In this document: positions 43,510 through 52,575 of the stretch, in pieces
Numbering within the stretch: position 1 is the first letter of the stretch
Layout of the letters: each line of letters begins with the position of its first letter
Assembly: GCA_012735535.1 (NCBI GenBank)
Contig: JAAYHC010000021.1
Location: 1-57,887, forward strand
Reading direction: 5' to 3'
DNA from: Bacillota bacterium
GTDB lineage: Bacteria > Bacillota > UBA5301
Length of the DNA stretch: 57,887 bases
The notes under the pieces: generated by a model
Told to the model about the DNA's origin: nothing
What the model saw: only the letters and a program-made list of their open reading frames with translations
The model's database searches: none
Translations under genes and position numbers: made by a program

Positions 43510-44454
43510 GTGAGGATGAATAAGGATACGAAAACTTTGACCGAAGGGGCAGTCCTAGCTGCCCTTACGGTGCTTATATCCACTTTATATCTCTACCTGC
43601 CGCTACCCTTATTGGTCGCGATACCGGTACCGCTGTTGGTACTGACTTATCGCCATGGGATTAGTTCGGCAATACCGGTGGCCTTTGTGGCCGCACTCTT
43701 GGCCGGTTTGTTCTCGCACCTCGTCCAAGGGGTGGTGTTGGTATTATCAATGGGAGCTTTAGGGCTCGCCTTGGGTGAGGCGTTGCGTCAAGGCTTTGGT
43801 CCGATCCGCACACTTTTCTGGGGCACCCTGGTTATGACGATTGTCAGTATTGCGACCTTTTTAATCACCCTGTGGATTACCGGCATCAACAGCTTGGACA
43901 CTATGGTCAAATCTGTCACCGAAAGCTACACCACGGTTACTGAACTCTATCAAAAAATGGGGCTTGGCACTGAGGCCTTACCGATGACAGCTGAGCAGTT
44001 CGGCCAGATGGTGCGACTGATTTTTCCGGCTACGCTGGTCGTCAGTTCAGCCACCATCGCCGGACTTAGCTACTGGTTGGGCGGGATGGTGCTCGCCAAA
44101 TTAGGTAGCCCGGTCCCTCGACTACCCAAGCTGACCGCCTGGATTTTCCCACGTTGGTTGGGCTTTAGCACTTTGGGACTGATGTTGGTACTGTTGCTCC
44201 CGCTTCCGGCGTGGTTGAGCGTTGTGGTTACCAACTTGTATTATGTGGGTATTTTGCTGCTCGCCCTCGAAGGTCTGGCTTTGGCCTGGCATCTCATTTC
44301 CAGGCTTACGGTGGGCAAAACGGTTAAAGTGATCTTGTTAGTTTTACTGTTTCTGTTGCTACCCTGGCTTCTAGTCTGGGGAGGGTTTGCCGACAATCTT
44401 GCGGATTATCGTGGACTGAGGAGGGGACGCGATGAAAGTCATCTTGAAAGCTGA
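43510..44454 (+). CDS. YybS family membrane protein (DUF2232)
   Basis: This 314-aa integral membrane protein has about eight hydrophobic segments and the DUF2232 start TKTLTEGAVLAALTVLISTLYLYLP in adjacent stretches. In Bacillus YybS precedes yybT and rplI. Its role is unknown, possibly transport. GAAAGG lies upstream of GTG 43510 (ATG 43516 is possible). Its end overlaps rplI by 23 bases. The yybT (GdpP) phosphodiesterase gene usual at this spot is missing. Confidence 0.82.
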   Translation: MRMNKDTKTLTEGAVLAALTVLISTLYLYLPLPLLVAIPVPLLVLTYRHGISSAIPVAFVAALLAGLFSHLVQGVVLVLSMGALGLALGEALRQGFGPIRTLFWGTLVMTIVSIATFLITLWITGINSLDTMVKSVTESYTTVTELYQKMGLGTEALPMTAEQFGQMVRLIFPATLVVSSATIAGLSYWLGGMVLAKLGSPVPRLPKLTAWIFPRWLGFSTLGLMLVLLLPLPAWLSVVVTNLYYVGILLLALEGLALAWHLISRLTVGKTVKVILLVLLFLLLPWLLVWGGFADNLADYRGLRRGRDESHLES

Positions 44455-44878
44455 TGTCAAAGGTATCGGCAAGGCCGGTTCGACAGTTGAGGTCAAAGAC
44501 GGCTACGCCCGAAACTATTTGTTACCGCGCGGTCTGGCGGTGGAGGCTTCCGCCGGGGCCCTTAAAGAATTAGAACAACAAAAGGCGGCGCAAGCGGCCC
44601 AAGCCAAGCGAGAATTGCTCGCTGCCCAAGCTGTGGCCGAGAAGATTCACAAGCGGACGGTTGTGGTTAAGGTCAAGACCGGAGAAAATGGTAAGCTTTT
44701 TGGTTCGATTACCAGCAAGGATGTCGCCGAAGCAATAACCAAGACATTCCAGGTCACAATCGATAAACGTAAAGTAGAATTAAGTGAGCCGATCAAAAGC
44801 TTGGGTGTTTATCAAATTGAAGTAAAGATCCATCCAGAAGTTACTGCCATAATTGATTTACAAGTAGTTGCGGAGTAA
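44432..44878 (+). CDS. rplI: 50S ribosomal protein L9
   Basis: L9 spans the ribosome L1 stalk region. The 148-aa product has MKVILKADVKGIGKAGSTVEVKDGYARNYLLPRGLAVEA (in pieces), the long central helix with ALKELEQQKAAQAAQAKREL, and the C-terminal domain GKLFGSITSKDVAEAI. The ATG lies inside the end of yybS, after GAGGAGGGGACGCG. Confidence 0.97.
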   Translation: MKVILKADVKGIGKAGSTVEVKDGYARNYLLPRGLAVEASAGALKELEQQKAAQAAQAKRELLAAQAVAEKIHKRTVVVKVKTGENGKLFGSITSKDVAEAITKTFQVTIDKRKVELSEPIKSLGVYQIEVKIHPEVTAIIDLQVVAE

Positions 44879-44916
44879 CCAATTGCTACGGATGGCAAGC
44901 AAGAAAGGGGTTTGCC

Positions 44917-46887
44917 ATGAGGGGTTTTGTAGAACGGTTTCGTAAAGGGGAAGACAAAGATGCTTTTGGGCGCGACTTTTTAGTCGGCGATCAGCTGGTC
45001 TTGCAAGTTAACGCACTTTTTGGTTTGCTTGCGGATATTTTCGGTTCCGACCGTTTAGTGCTGCGGGCCGGCAAACTGGAGGCCTTGCACTTAATGCGCT
45101 CGGATGACGTGCGCGATCGGGTTTTAGCGCTGGAGCGCATTGTTTTTGAAGATCCGACCATTGAGGGTCGCCCCGATTTTGAGGAGATCCCGCAGATCTT
45201 GGATGAACTGCAATCTGAGATTGCTGAGATTTTGGCGCGGCGTACGGTGGAGGAGCAAATCGAAAAGAAGATCGCCGAAAAAATGCAAGAGCGTCATGAG
45301 GACTATGTCCGGGAAATCCGTCTCCAAGTGCTCAAAGAGGACGCTGGGCCGGATAACGCTCAGACGCTGAAAAAGTATGCCGAGTTAGAGATTCTTGATC
45401 AGAAGTCCCTCGCCAAGTCGGCGCTGGAGGCTTTCCGTCCCAGAAGCATTGATGAGGTCATCGGTCAAGACCGAGCGGTCCGGGCGCTGATGTCCAAGAT
45501 CGCTTCGCCGTATCCCCAACATGTCATCTTATACGGCCCGCCCGGGGTCGGTAAGACAACAGTGGCGCGGTTGGCGTTGGAAGCTGCGAAAAAGCTAAAA
45601 TATACGCCTTTTGATGAGACGGCCAAGTTTGTCGAGGTCGATGGGACTACGTTGCGCTGGGATCCGCGGGAGGTTACCAACCCCTTGCTGGGGTCTGTTC
45701 ATGATCCGATTTACCAGGGGGCCCGGCGTGACTTGGCGGAAAGCGGTATTCCGGAGCCGAAATTGGGGTTAGTGACCGAAGCCCATGGCGGCATTCTATT
45801 CATCGATGAAATCGGCGAGATGGATCTAATGTTGCAGAATAAACTGCTCAAGGTCTTGGAGGATAAACGGGTTTATTTTGACTCCGCTTATTACGATCCG
45901 GAAGATCCCAATATCCCTAAATATATTAAGAAACTGTTTGAAGAAGGCGCACCGGCCGATTTTATCCTGATCGGTGCGACCACCAGAGATCCGTCCGAAA
46001 TCAACCCCGCTTTGCGTTCCAGATGCGCCGAAGTCTATTTCGAGCCGCTAACGCCGGCAGATATACAGCAGATCGTCAAGGAGTCGGCCGAGCGCATCGG
46101 TGTCAAACTTGAACCCGGCGTGGCTGAAATGATCGCTGATTATACCATTGAAGGACGCCAGGCGACCCGCTTATTGGCTGATGCTTACGGGATTGCGCTT
46201 TACCGGATAAACAGCAATGCTGAGGCCGGCGAAGGCTCCGAGCAACCGGTCGAGATCAGTATTGCCGATTTGACCGAGGTTCTCCAGGCTTCGCGACTGA
46301 CACCTTATGTCACGATCAAGGCCTCGGATACGCGCGAGGTCGGACACGTCTTTGGCCTCGGGGTCGCAGGATTTCTCGGTTCGGTCATTGAGATTGAAGC
46401 TGTGGCTTTTCCGGCGCGCGAAAAAGGCAAAGGGCAGTTGCGTTTCAACGAAACCGCCGGGAGTATGGCCAAAGATTCGGTGTTTAATGCGGTCTCGGTA
46501 CTGCGCCGCTTAACCGGTAAAGAACTCAGCGATTATGATATTCACGTCAATGTGGTTGGTGGTGGCCGGATCGACGGTCCGTCCGCCGGGGCGGCGATTT
46601 TGATCGCGATTATCAGTGCTGTTGAAGGCTGGCCAGTCTATCAAAATGTGGCGATGACCGGCGAGATCTCAATCCAAGGCAAAATCAGGCCGATCGGCGG
46701 CGTTTATGAGAAGATCTTCGGGGCCAAGCAAGCCGGGATTAAAAAGGTCTTAATCCCGCAGGAGAATACCTCCGATATCCCGCCGGATATCAGAGGTATC
46801 GAGATTGTCCCGGTTGCGACGGTCAGTGAGGCCATTCCTCACTTTTTCGGCGATGTCGATCTGAGAGGTGAAAACCTCGCCGGATAA
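44917..46887 (+). CDS. lonC: Spore-type Lon family ATP-dependent protease (LonC)
   Basis: This 656-aa protease fits the TIGR-type "spore Lon C" subfamily: no classical LAN domain, but a helical N-terminal region of about 180 residues with an EEQIEKKIAEKMQERHEDYVRE coiled coil. An AAA+ module follows, with GPPGVGKTT near residue 208 and GGILFIDEIGEMDLMLQNKLL near 289. The C-terminal protease domain has the catalytic serine in GGGRIDGPSAGAAI near residue 556 and lysine in GEISIQGKIRPIGGVYEKI near 590. ATG 44917 follows AAAGGGGTTTGCC. Its place after rplI is usual in Clostridia. Probably a forespore or mother-cell protease. Confidence 0.9.
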   Translation: MRGFVERFRKGEDKDAFGRDFLVGDQLVLQVNALFGLLADIFGSDRLVLRAGKLEALHLMRSDDVRDRVLALERIVFEDPTIEGRPDFEEIPQILDELQSEIAEILARRTVEEQIEKKIAEKMQERHEDYVREIRLQVLKEDAGPDNAQTLKKYAELEILDQKSLAKSALEAFRPRSIDEVIGQDRAVRALMSKIASPYPQHVILYGPPGVGKTTVARLALEAAKKLKYTPFDETAKFVEVDGTTLRWDPREVTNPLLGSVHDPIYQGARRDLAESGIPEPKLGLVTEAHGGILFIDEIGEMDLMLQNKLLKVLEDKRVYFDSAYYDPEDPNIPKYIKKLFEEGAPADFILIGATTRDPSEINPALRSRCAEVYFEPLTPADIQQIVKESAERIGVKLEPGVAEMIADYTIEGRQATRLLADAYGIALYRINSNAEAGEGSEQPVEISIADLTEVLQASRLTPYVTIKASDTREVGHVFGLGVAGFLGSVIEIEAVAFPAREKGKGQLRFNETAGSMAKDSVFNAVSVLRRLTGKELSDYDIHVNVVGGGRIDGPSAGAAILIAIISAVEGWPVYQNVAMTGEISIQGKIRPIGGVYEKIFGAKQAGIKKVLIPQENTSDIPPDIRGIEIVPVATVSEAIPHFFGDVDLRGENLAG

Positions 46888-46902
46888 TAAGAAGGACGCG
46901 CA

Positions 46903-46976
46903 CCACCCTCTTTGATGGCGCATATGCTGGCTGGTGGTTTAGCCGGAGAAGGGCGCTACAGGGAGGGTGGTTTTTT
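46903..46976 (+). promoter_or_regulatory. Long-range hairpin with T run covering the next ribosome site
   Basis: CCACCCTC (46903-46910) is complementary to GAGGGTGG (46963-46970), with an inner GCGC/GCGC match (46918-46921 / 46953-46956), and is followed by six T (46971-46976) directly before ATG 46978. It could be the lonC terminator. The 3' arm is also the only Shine-Dalgarno of the next gene (GGGAGGG), so folding would hide it. The loop is long (about 50 bases), so stability is uncertain. Confidence 0.5.
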
Positions 46977-46977
46977 G

Positions 46978-48093
46978 ATGTTTGGACAGAGCCTGGCTGT
47001 CAAGTATGGTGATCGCGGTCGCCGAGTCAAACAGATCCAACATCTGCTGGCCAAATTGGGATATGAGGTTGGCGCGGTGGACGGGATCTTCGGTTTGGTG
47101 ACCGAAGAAGCGGTCCAAGCCTTTCAGCGTGATTTCCAGCTCACCCCGGATGGCATCGTCGGCCCGAAAACCGCTCGTCTGTTAAGTGTACAGCTCGAAT
47201 CCGGATTCTTACTCCACCGGACCGGGCCCGGGGAGGATCTACGAACAATCGCCCAGCAGTATGCCCTCTCACCAAGAGTACTGGCGCAAATCAACAAACT
47301 CTCCACTTCCCGCGTCGTTCCCGGTCAAGTGCTACGCATCCCCAAACGCCTTGTCATCGGTTTTTGTTCCGCGACAGCACAACCTGCGGAGAGCTTGTTT
47401 CGCCATGCTGGTCGGCTCAATGCGGTGGTTGCGCCGGGATTGGCCTTTTCGGCACAGGAAGGACTGAGCGGCGCGCTGGAGCTTCGTGCGGATTTACAAA
47501 ACTGGATTAAACAGCACCATATTGAACTGTGGCTAGCGCTCGCTGTGCCGCAAGACCTTGCTGAGCTGGAGAATCTTCTCTTGGTACGGAAAAACATGAA
47601 CCAGGCCGTTCGGGCGGCGGTCAAAACCGTACGTTCTGCCGGGGCAGAGGGAGTGGTGCTGCTGCTACCATCAACGGTTCTTCCTCGTCACCGCCTCAAT
47701 CTTAGCCGTTTGTGCAAACAGCTAAATACGCAGCTGCCAGAGGTTAAGCTAACTGCGGCTGTGCCGCTGCCGACCGAACCTGGGGCAGCAACAATTGCTT
47801 ATCAGTATTTGCTCAAGTGGTGCCGGTGGCTTCTGCTGTACCCCGAACCGACGACTGCCCATCTTGGCCAGGCGGTCCGCAGGGTGCTGCGCGAAGTAGG
47901 ATGCTGGCAGTTACTCCTGGGCTTACACCCCGCCCCCAAGACCCGAGTGAACCAGGAGCGCCTTGCCTTGCTCACCAAGTACAATCTCGCCGGCGCGGTC
48001 ATTTTAGGTTTTGGCCGTGAAGGCGAGTCTTTCTGGGCGAGCTTATGCGAAGAGTTTCTCAGTGGTGATATAAATTTGCGATCTGATTCATAG
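46978..48093 (+). CDS. PG-binding, LysM and degenerate GH18-like protein
   Basis: The 371-aa product starts at ATG 46978 (GGGAGGG upstream). It has a PG-binding domain at about residues 5-70 (RRVKQIQHLLAKLGY, DGIFGLVTEEAVQAFQ), a LysM domain at about 80-125 (GEDLRTIAQQYALS ... VVPGQVLRIPK) and then about 240 residues with the pattern of a GH18 domain as in spore cortex-lytic SleL/YaaH proteins. The catalytic DxxDxDxE of GH18 is not present: the equivalent segment is AEGVVLLLPS. It ends with GFGREGESFWASL, a GH18-like closing pattern. No signal peptide. It is likely a spore-envelope pseudoenzyme that binds but does not cut glycan. Confidence 0.7.
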   Translation: MFGQSLAVKYGDRGRRVKQIQHLLAKLGYEVGAVDGIFGLVTEEAVQAFQRDFQLTPDGIVGPKTARLLSVQLESGFLLHRTGPGEDLRTIAQQYALSPRVLAQINKLSTSRVVPGQVLRIPKRLVIGFCSATAQPAESLFRHAGRLNAVVAPGLAFSAQEGLSGALELRADLQNWIKQHHIELWLALAVPQDLAELENLLLVRKNMNQAVRAAVKTVRSAGAEGVVLLLPSTVLPRHRLNLSRLCKQLNTQLPEVKLTAAVPLPTEPGAATIAYQYLLKWCRWLLLYPEPTTAHLGQAVRRVLREVGCWQLLLGLHPAPKTRVNQERLALLTKYNLAGAVILGFGREGESFWASLCEEFLSGDINLRSDS

Positions 48094-48127
48094 GATGTAC
48101 AGATAGTTTGATAAAGGGGGAAGGAGC

Positions 48128-49792
48128 ATGAGCATCAATGTCCAGGAGCGGGCGCTGAAGATACCGATCCCGCTGAGTGGCACTGAAGGCAATATTATTG
48201 AAGAATGCTTACTACAGCTGCCTGCTGGATATCCGGGGATAGTTAAGGTCGTCTATGCCGAGGGCATAGTCGACTTTAGAGAGCCGGTTGTCGAGCTCGG
48301 CCAGGTAGTATTGGCTGGAACAGTAGATATCCTGCTGCTCTACCAGTCACAGGTAGGGGCCGAAGTGCTGTACAAAGGGGTTACCTTTCCGCGGGCTCTC
48401 GAGTTCACCATTCCGGCAGAAATTGCTGATCTCACCCCGGATGCCAAGGTAGCGGCGTTGGTGGAGGTCGAGTCGATCACGGCCACGGTCGGGAAAGATG
48501 GCAACATTAACTGCGATGTTGTCTTGGCCTATGAGGTCGAAGCGATGCAGATCCACGAAACCGGACTGGTAACCGAGATCACCGCGCCCGACAAAAAGGT
48601 TAAGGTGACGAAGGATACGTTTGCGGTCAAAGATTTTGTCGGCACGGTTGAGGTCGAGAAAACGCTTGAAGCCGCCGTCAGCCTGGCCCAGAGCGATTTG
48701 CCGATTGCCGAGTTGCTCCGAGTCGGGCTCAAGCCGCGGATCGATCATAGCCGTTGCCTAGCCGGAAAGGTGGTTATCGAAGGGAGTTTGGATGTGGAAC
48801 TAGCCTATTTGCCAGCCCGTCCGGCAGTCGAACCCCAACCGACGGCTCCAGCAGAGGGTGAGGGCGAAGTTGATGATTTTGCGCTCGATTTCCCGGAGAC
48901 CACAACTCCGCCAGTTCCCACAATCGCCAAAAAGGTTATTCCGAACGGGATCAAATTTGTACTAAACGCAGATTTGGCCGGAGCCGACCCTGAAAAGAAG
49001 GTCGAGGCCAAAGTTTTTCTGACCGAGGTAGGAGCTACGGTAGCGGCCGGAAACAAGGTCGAGCTGATGGTGAGACTCAAGGGTCAGGCTCAGGTGGTTC
49101 AAGAGCTGCAATTGGAAACGGTGATCGCTGCAGAAATCGACGGGGATGAGCGGATTGACTTAAACCGGCGGATGCTGCTAATGCCGCAAAAAATTGCCGG
49201 TACCACTAAAGAACTGGTTGTTTCGGCGACTCCAGGCATCGCCGCTTCGAAAGCAGAGTTAAAAGAGATCCTCTTTAGCTCAGCCAAACCTGTTGTCAGC
49301 CAATGCAAGATTGCTCCGGATAAACTTACGATCGCCGGCAAGGTCCGCCTGGAGCTGGTCTATTTAGGCGAAAATGAGCTGGGCGAAGAAACCATCGATC
49401 ATCTGACAATAGACAAAGGCTTTGATTTTAAAGAGGTTATCGACCTGCCCGGCATCGAACCCGGAATGTTGGTTAAAGTGGCTGCGGAAGTTCCAACTGT
49501 CGCGGTCGGTATTGTCGACCCCTTTACCCTGGAGGCGAATCTTCTGGTTGTCTTTAATATTGAAGTCTGTGACTTGGTGCAGCGCGAGATTGTTTTGGAA
49601 GCGGCGGTGGCGGTTCCGGCGCCGAAAGATTCGGCCAGCATCAGAGTTGTGGTCGCTCAGAAGGGCGATACTTTATGGAAACTCGCCCGTAAGTATGGGA
49701 CGACGGTAGAGTTTTTGGCGGCTTACAATAAACTCGGGGAGGCTGCCGAGCTCACACCCGGACAGCGTCTCCGCATCCCGTCGAGATACTAA
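48128..49792 (+). CDS. SPOCS (DUF3794) and LysM spore-coat-like protein
   Basis: This 554-aa protein has repeated DUF3794/SPOCS-type beta regions (about residues 30-130, 155-300 and 320-480) and a C-terminal LysM domain (about 500-554, QKGDTLWKLARKYGTTVEFLAAYNKL). Related proteins build the spore coat or outer layers, and the LysM would attach to the cortex. An acidic, Pro-rich linker occurs near residue 235 (PQPTAPAEGEGEVDDFALD). No signal peptide is seen, as usual for mother-cell coat proteins. GGGGGAAGGAG precedes ATG 48128. Confidence 0.83.
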   Translation: MSINVQERALKIPIPLSGTEGNIIEECLLQLPAGYPGIVKVVYAEGIVDFREPVVELGQVVLAGTVDILLLYQSQVGAEVLYKGVTFPRALEFTIPAEIADLTPDAKVAALVEVESITATVGKDGNINCDVVLAYEVEAMQIHETGLVTEITAPDKKVKVTKDTFAVKDFVGTVEVEKTLEAAVSLAQSDLPIAELLRVGLKPRIDHSRCLAGKVVIEGSLDVELAYLPARPAVEPQPTAPAEGEGEVDDFALDFPETTTPPVPTIAKKVIPNGIKFVLNADLAGADPEKKVEAKVFLTEVGATVAAGNKVELMVRLKGQAQVVQELQLETVIAAEIDGDERIDLNRRMLLMPQKIAGTTKELVVSATPGIAASKAELKEILFSSAKPVVSQCKIAPDKLTIAGKVRLELVYLGENELGEETIDHLTIDKGFDFKEVIDLPGIEPGMLVKVAAEVPTVAVGIVDPFTLEANLLVVFNIEVCDLVQREIVLEAAVAVPAPKDSASIRVVVAQKGDTLWKLARKYGTTVEFLAAYNKLGEAAELTPGQRLRIPSRY

Positions 49793-49800
49793 CAAAGCAC

Positions 49801-49831
49801 GGGCTGCCTTGAATGTAGATCAAGGCAGCCC
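49801..49831. terminator. Convergent-gene hairpin
   Basis: A perfect 12-bp stem GGGCTGCCTTGA (49801-49812) / TCAAGGCAGCCC (49820-49831) with a 7-base loop lies between convergent genes. There is no T run on the plus strand; on the minus strand it is followed by a weak TTTG. It probably ends transcription on both sides. Confidence 0.7.
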
Positions 49832-49846
49832 TAACTAATGCCTGCC

Positions 49847-50191
49847 TTAGAAGTTTTCCGGCAAGACGATCACATCACCCGGAACGAGCAGGGTTGGTTT
49901 ATGCAAGTTGTTGAGCTCGCAGATTTGGCGGGGGGTTGAATGAAAGCGCCGCGCGAGCTTATAAATTGTATCGCCGGGTTGAACCACATAGCGGATCAGG
50001 TTATCATCATCAAAATCAGGCTCAAGCTTTTTCTTCTTTTTGCGAGCATTATATGAACGGCTTTTCTTCGGAACAGCCGTTTCTCGTTTGGTTGGCGTTT
50101 TTCGCTTAGGCTTGCCGGGCTTGTCAACTACCTCGTGCTCTGTTTCATTGTCGGCAAAAAACTGCAGATCAAAGCGGTGCTTCTTCGGCAT
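49847..50191 (-). CDS. LysM domain protein with basic N-terminus
   Basis: This 114-aa protein has a C-terminal LysM (VVQPGDTIYKLARRFHSTP ... VPGDVIVLPENF) and a Lys/Arg-rich middle. The N-terminus HRFDLQFFAD carries the LQFFA block that I recall from the start of many Firmicutes phage capsid-associated proteins, but no phage gene is nearby. ATG 50191 follows AAGGAGTGG. It is probably a spore coat/cortex binding protein, by its neighbours; this is inference. Confidence 0.75.
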   Translation of the reverse strand: MPKKHRFDLQFFADNETEHEVVDKPGKPKRKTPTKRETAVPKKSRSYNARKKKKKLEPDFDDDNLIRYVVQPGDTIYKLARRFHSTPRQICELNNLHKPTLLVPGDVIVLPENF

Positions 50192-50314
50192 CTAGACCAC
50201 TCCTTGCCTAAAAGTAAAACCAGATTATTATATGTGCCGGATTGCTAGGATGGGAACAGAGGAAATCATAGCCAGACAACGAAGTGGAGTAAGTAAAATA
50301 AGGGGGGACAAGCC

Positions 50315-51238
50315 TTGAAAGTCTTGGTAACCGGGGGCGCAGGCTTTATCGGATCCCATGTGGCGGATTTGCTCTGTGCGCACGGATATGCAGTTTCGAT
50401 CATTGATAATTTGAGCACGGGTCGGGTGAGCAACCTTCCCCAGGAGGCGACCTTTTTTCACGTCGATCTCACCGATTTTGACGAAATCCGGCAGGTTGTC
50501 GAGGCTGTTCGGCCGGATTATCTCATCCATCTGGCCGCCCAGGTCGATGTGACCACATCACTGACTAACCCATTAATTGACGCCTCGACGAATATTCTCG
50601 GGAGTCTCAACCTTTTTCAAGTTGCTTATCAGGTTGGTGTAAAAAGGATAGTCTACGCCTCATCCGCAGCTGTTTATGGGGATCCGGCAGCATTACCGCT
50701 CTCCGAGGATGTCAAGATCGAACCACTCTCCCCCTACGGGATCAGCAAGTATGTCCCGGAGCACTATCTACGTATATTCGCTTCTGAGTCAGGTGGCCAT
50801 TATACGATCCTCCGGTATGCCAATGTCTATGGTCCCCGGCAGAATGCGAGCGGTGAAGGCGGCGTAGTGGCGATCTTCTCCAGTCGTATTGCTGCCGGCA
50901 AACCGGTCACCATCTTTGGCAACGGGGAGCAAACCCGGGACTTTATTTATGTTGAAGATGTGGCCAAAGCGAATCTGGCGGCGCTACATTCCAACTGTGA
51001 CGGGGTGTTCAATATCAGCACAGGAGTGCGCATTTCGGTTAATAACCTCTTTGATCTCTTCCGTCAGATTGCCGGCGATACTGCGCGGTGTGAATATGCC
51101 CCACCCCGGCCGGGTGAGATTATGCATAGCTGTTTGGATCCGGAGAAAGCAAAAGCCTGCCTTAATTGGCAGGCCGAAACCGATATTTTTGACGGGATTG
51201 CCCAAACCTACAAGTGGTTTGTTAATGCTAGAGTTTAG
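50315..51238 (+). CDS. NAD-dependent sugar epimerase/dehydratase (GalE/RfbB-like)
   Basis: This 307-aa short-chain dehydrogenase starts at TTG 50315 behind AGGGGGG. It has GGAGFIGSHVADLL near residue 8, the catalytic YxxxK in YGISKYVPEHYL near 146, the upstream SSAAVYGDP serine near 120, and YANVYGPRQNASGEGGVVAIF near 168 in two stretches. It resembles UDP-glucose 4-epimerase or dTDP-glucose dehydratase; the substrate cannot be fixed. The 3' end overlaps the hemerythrin gene by 11 bases, convergently. Confidence 0.88.
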   Translation: MKVLVTGGAGFIGSHVADLLCAHGYAVSIIDNLSTGRVSNLPQEATFFHVDLTDFDEIRQVVEAVRPDYLIHLAAQVDVTTSLTNPLIDASTNILGSLNLFQVAYQVGVKRIVYASSAAVYGDPAALPLSEDVKIEPLSPYGISKYVPEHYLRIFASESGGHYTILRYANVYGPRQNASGEGGVVAIFSSRIAAGKPVTIFGNGEQTRDFIYVEDVAKANLAALHSNCDGVFNISTGVRISVNNLFDLFRQIAGDTARCEYAPPRPGEIMHSCLDPEKAKACLNWQAETDIFDGIAQTYKWFVNARV

Positions 51239-51629
51239 TCTTTAAAAAGGCTCCCAGAGCCTTATCCGTCTTCGAGATATGACTGTTCAGCCAGTCGACG
51301 ACAGTGCGATTGGTGAGGACGACGATGTGGATGCCGGGACCCTCTTGCTCAAATCTTGCTTTGAGGTCCAGAAAGCTCTTCACAAAGGCATCATGTGCCG
51401 CTTTGTGCTTGGCAAACTCAGGATAGTCGTACTTTTGCATGTACTCTTCTTCACACTGAAAGTGTTGGACAACATAGTCTTGGAGAAAACTGATGACCTC
51501 ACCAACAGCCTCTTTACCCTTTCCCTCATTACAAGCATCAATTAATTTGTTTACTTGGCGGTACAACTCTTGATGTTGTGCATCGATCTTTGGTACGCCG
51601 ACAGCCAAATCCTGTGTCCACTCTGCCAT
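51228..51629 (-). CDS. Bacteriohemerythrin
   Basis: A 133-aa four-helix di-iron oxygen-binding protein. Ligands are visible: the H of DAQHQELYRQVN near residue 20, HFQCEEEYMQKYDYP near 57, HKAAH near 74 and late DWLNSHISKTD. In an anaerobe it likely handles oxygen or senses it. ATG 51629 is preferred over 51638 because GGAGGTGA at about 51636-51643 is well spaced. It is transcribed from its own unit; a TATAAT on the minus strand at about 51768-51773 could belong to it but has no clear -35. Confidence 0.92.
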   Translation of the reverse strand: MAEWTQDLAVGVPKIDAQHQELYRQVNKLIDACNEGKGKEAVGEVISFLQDYVVQHFQCEEEYMQKYDYPEFAKHKAAHDAFVKSFLDLKARFEQEGPGIHIVVLTNRTVVDWLNSHISKTDKALGAFLKTKL

Positions 51630-51794
51630 TGGAATCACCTCCGCCTACTCTTTCTTGTTTACGGAGTGCTTTTCCTGCTTGCCCCATTTTTGTCATAAAT
51701 CTCTCTAAATGATCATAACCCTTTTATGTATGGTATTATTTTCCGAATCCTGGGCATCTTTATATTATAGCACCTGATTAGGGAGGGATTTAGT

Positions 51795-52493
51795 TTGTCA
51801 GAAACCGCTACTTTGCGACGTTATACCGAAGAGGAGGACAACCTAATACTGCAGAGTTGGTATGATAAAAACCAACGGGAGGCTTTGGCCCAAAAGCTCG
51901 ACCGTCCGCTGGGCGGACTGGCATACCGTTTTTACCAGCTGCTCAAGGAGCGAAATCTTGATCCGAAAGAATATCGCCGGTTAGCTAAGCAGGGCCGGTT
52001 ACAGAATATCCTGGCCTCCGAGCCAAGCCCGCAAGAAGAAACACCCGGCGTTCAAGCTGCGCCACAAGATGATTTATTAGAAGCCTTAAAGTATTTTCCG
52101 GATCAGGCGAGAAAACTCGAGCGGGAGCTAGAACTGATCAAAGCCGAATTGGCTCAAATTCGTGAGGAGCGCGTTGGCGGCTTGCCGGAGTTTTTGAATA
52201 GTTTCAAAAAAATTGATGAACTCAGACAAGAAAACCTGCGCTTGAAAGACCGGTTGGCCGAGTTAGAGGCCGAGCGGGAGACCTTGCTCGCCCAGGTCAA
52301 AAGCAAGGAGCAAGCCCTGGAGGAGGAACGCAAAGAACTGCGCCAGGTCTACGATGATTTGGAAGCGATTTTCAGCGAATTTATGCGCTTAAGTTCGGTG
52401 GATAAAATCAGGGTCTTAGGTGATTTTGCTGCTCGCCTCGAGGTGACGGTGGACAAATTCGGAAACGTGGTCAAGCTGCGGCGGTCGGTCTAG
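51795..52493 (+). CDS. RsfA family sporulation transcription factor
   Basis: RsfA is a prespore regulator. The 232-aa product, from TTG 51795 after AGGGAGGG, begins with a Myb/SANT-like DNA-binding domain (RRYTEEEDNLILQSWYDKNQREALAQKLDRPLGGLAYRFYQLL in pieces, residues about 8-50). A long coiled coil rich in Glu/Leu follows (about 95-205, RLKDRLAELEAERETLLAQ). The domain order is that of RsfA and related Bacillus proteins. The target genes are not visible here. Confidence 0.85.
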   Translation: MSETATLRRYTEEEDNLILQSWYDKNQREALAQKLDRPLGGLAYRFYQLLKERNLDPKEYRRLAKQGRLQNILASEPSPQEETPGVQAAPQDDLLEALKYFPDQARKLERELELIKAELAQIREERVGGLPEFLNSFKKIDELRQENLRLKDRLAELEAERETLLAQVKSKEQALEEERKELRQVYDDLEAIFSEFMRLSSVDKIRVLGDFAARLEVTVDKFGNVVKLRRSV

Positions 52494-52575
52494 GAAGTAT
52501 CCTCCTGCATTGAGCGATGCTGATCGGGTCATCCTACACCTAAAGGAAGCCTGCTGTGGCGAAGGAGGTCAGACT

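Noticed and set aside
49801-49831. Inverted repeat as an insertion-sequence end
   Set aside because: It is a single short hairpin between two stops, with no transposase and no direct repeats; it is a terminator.
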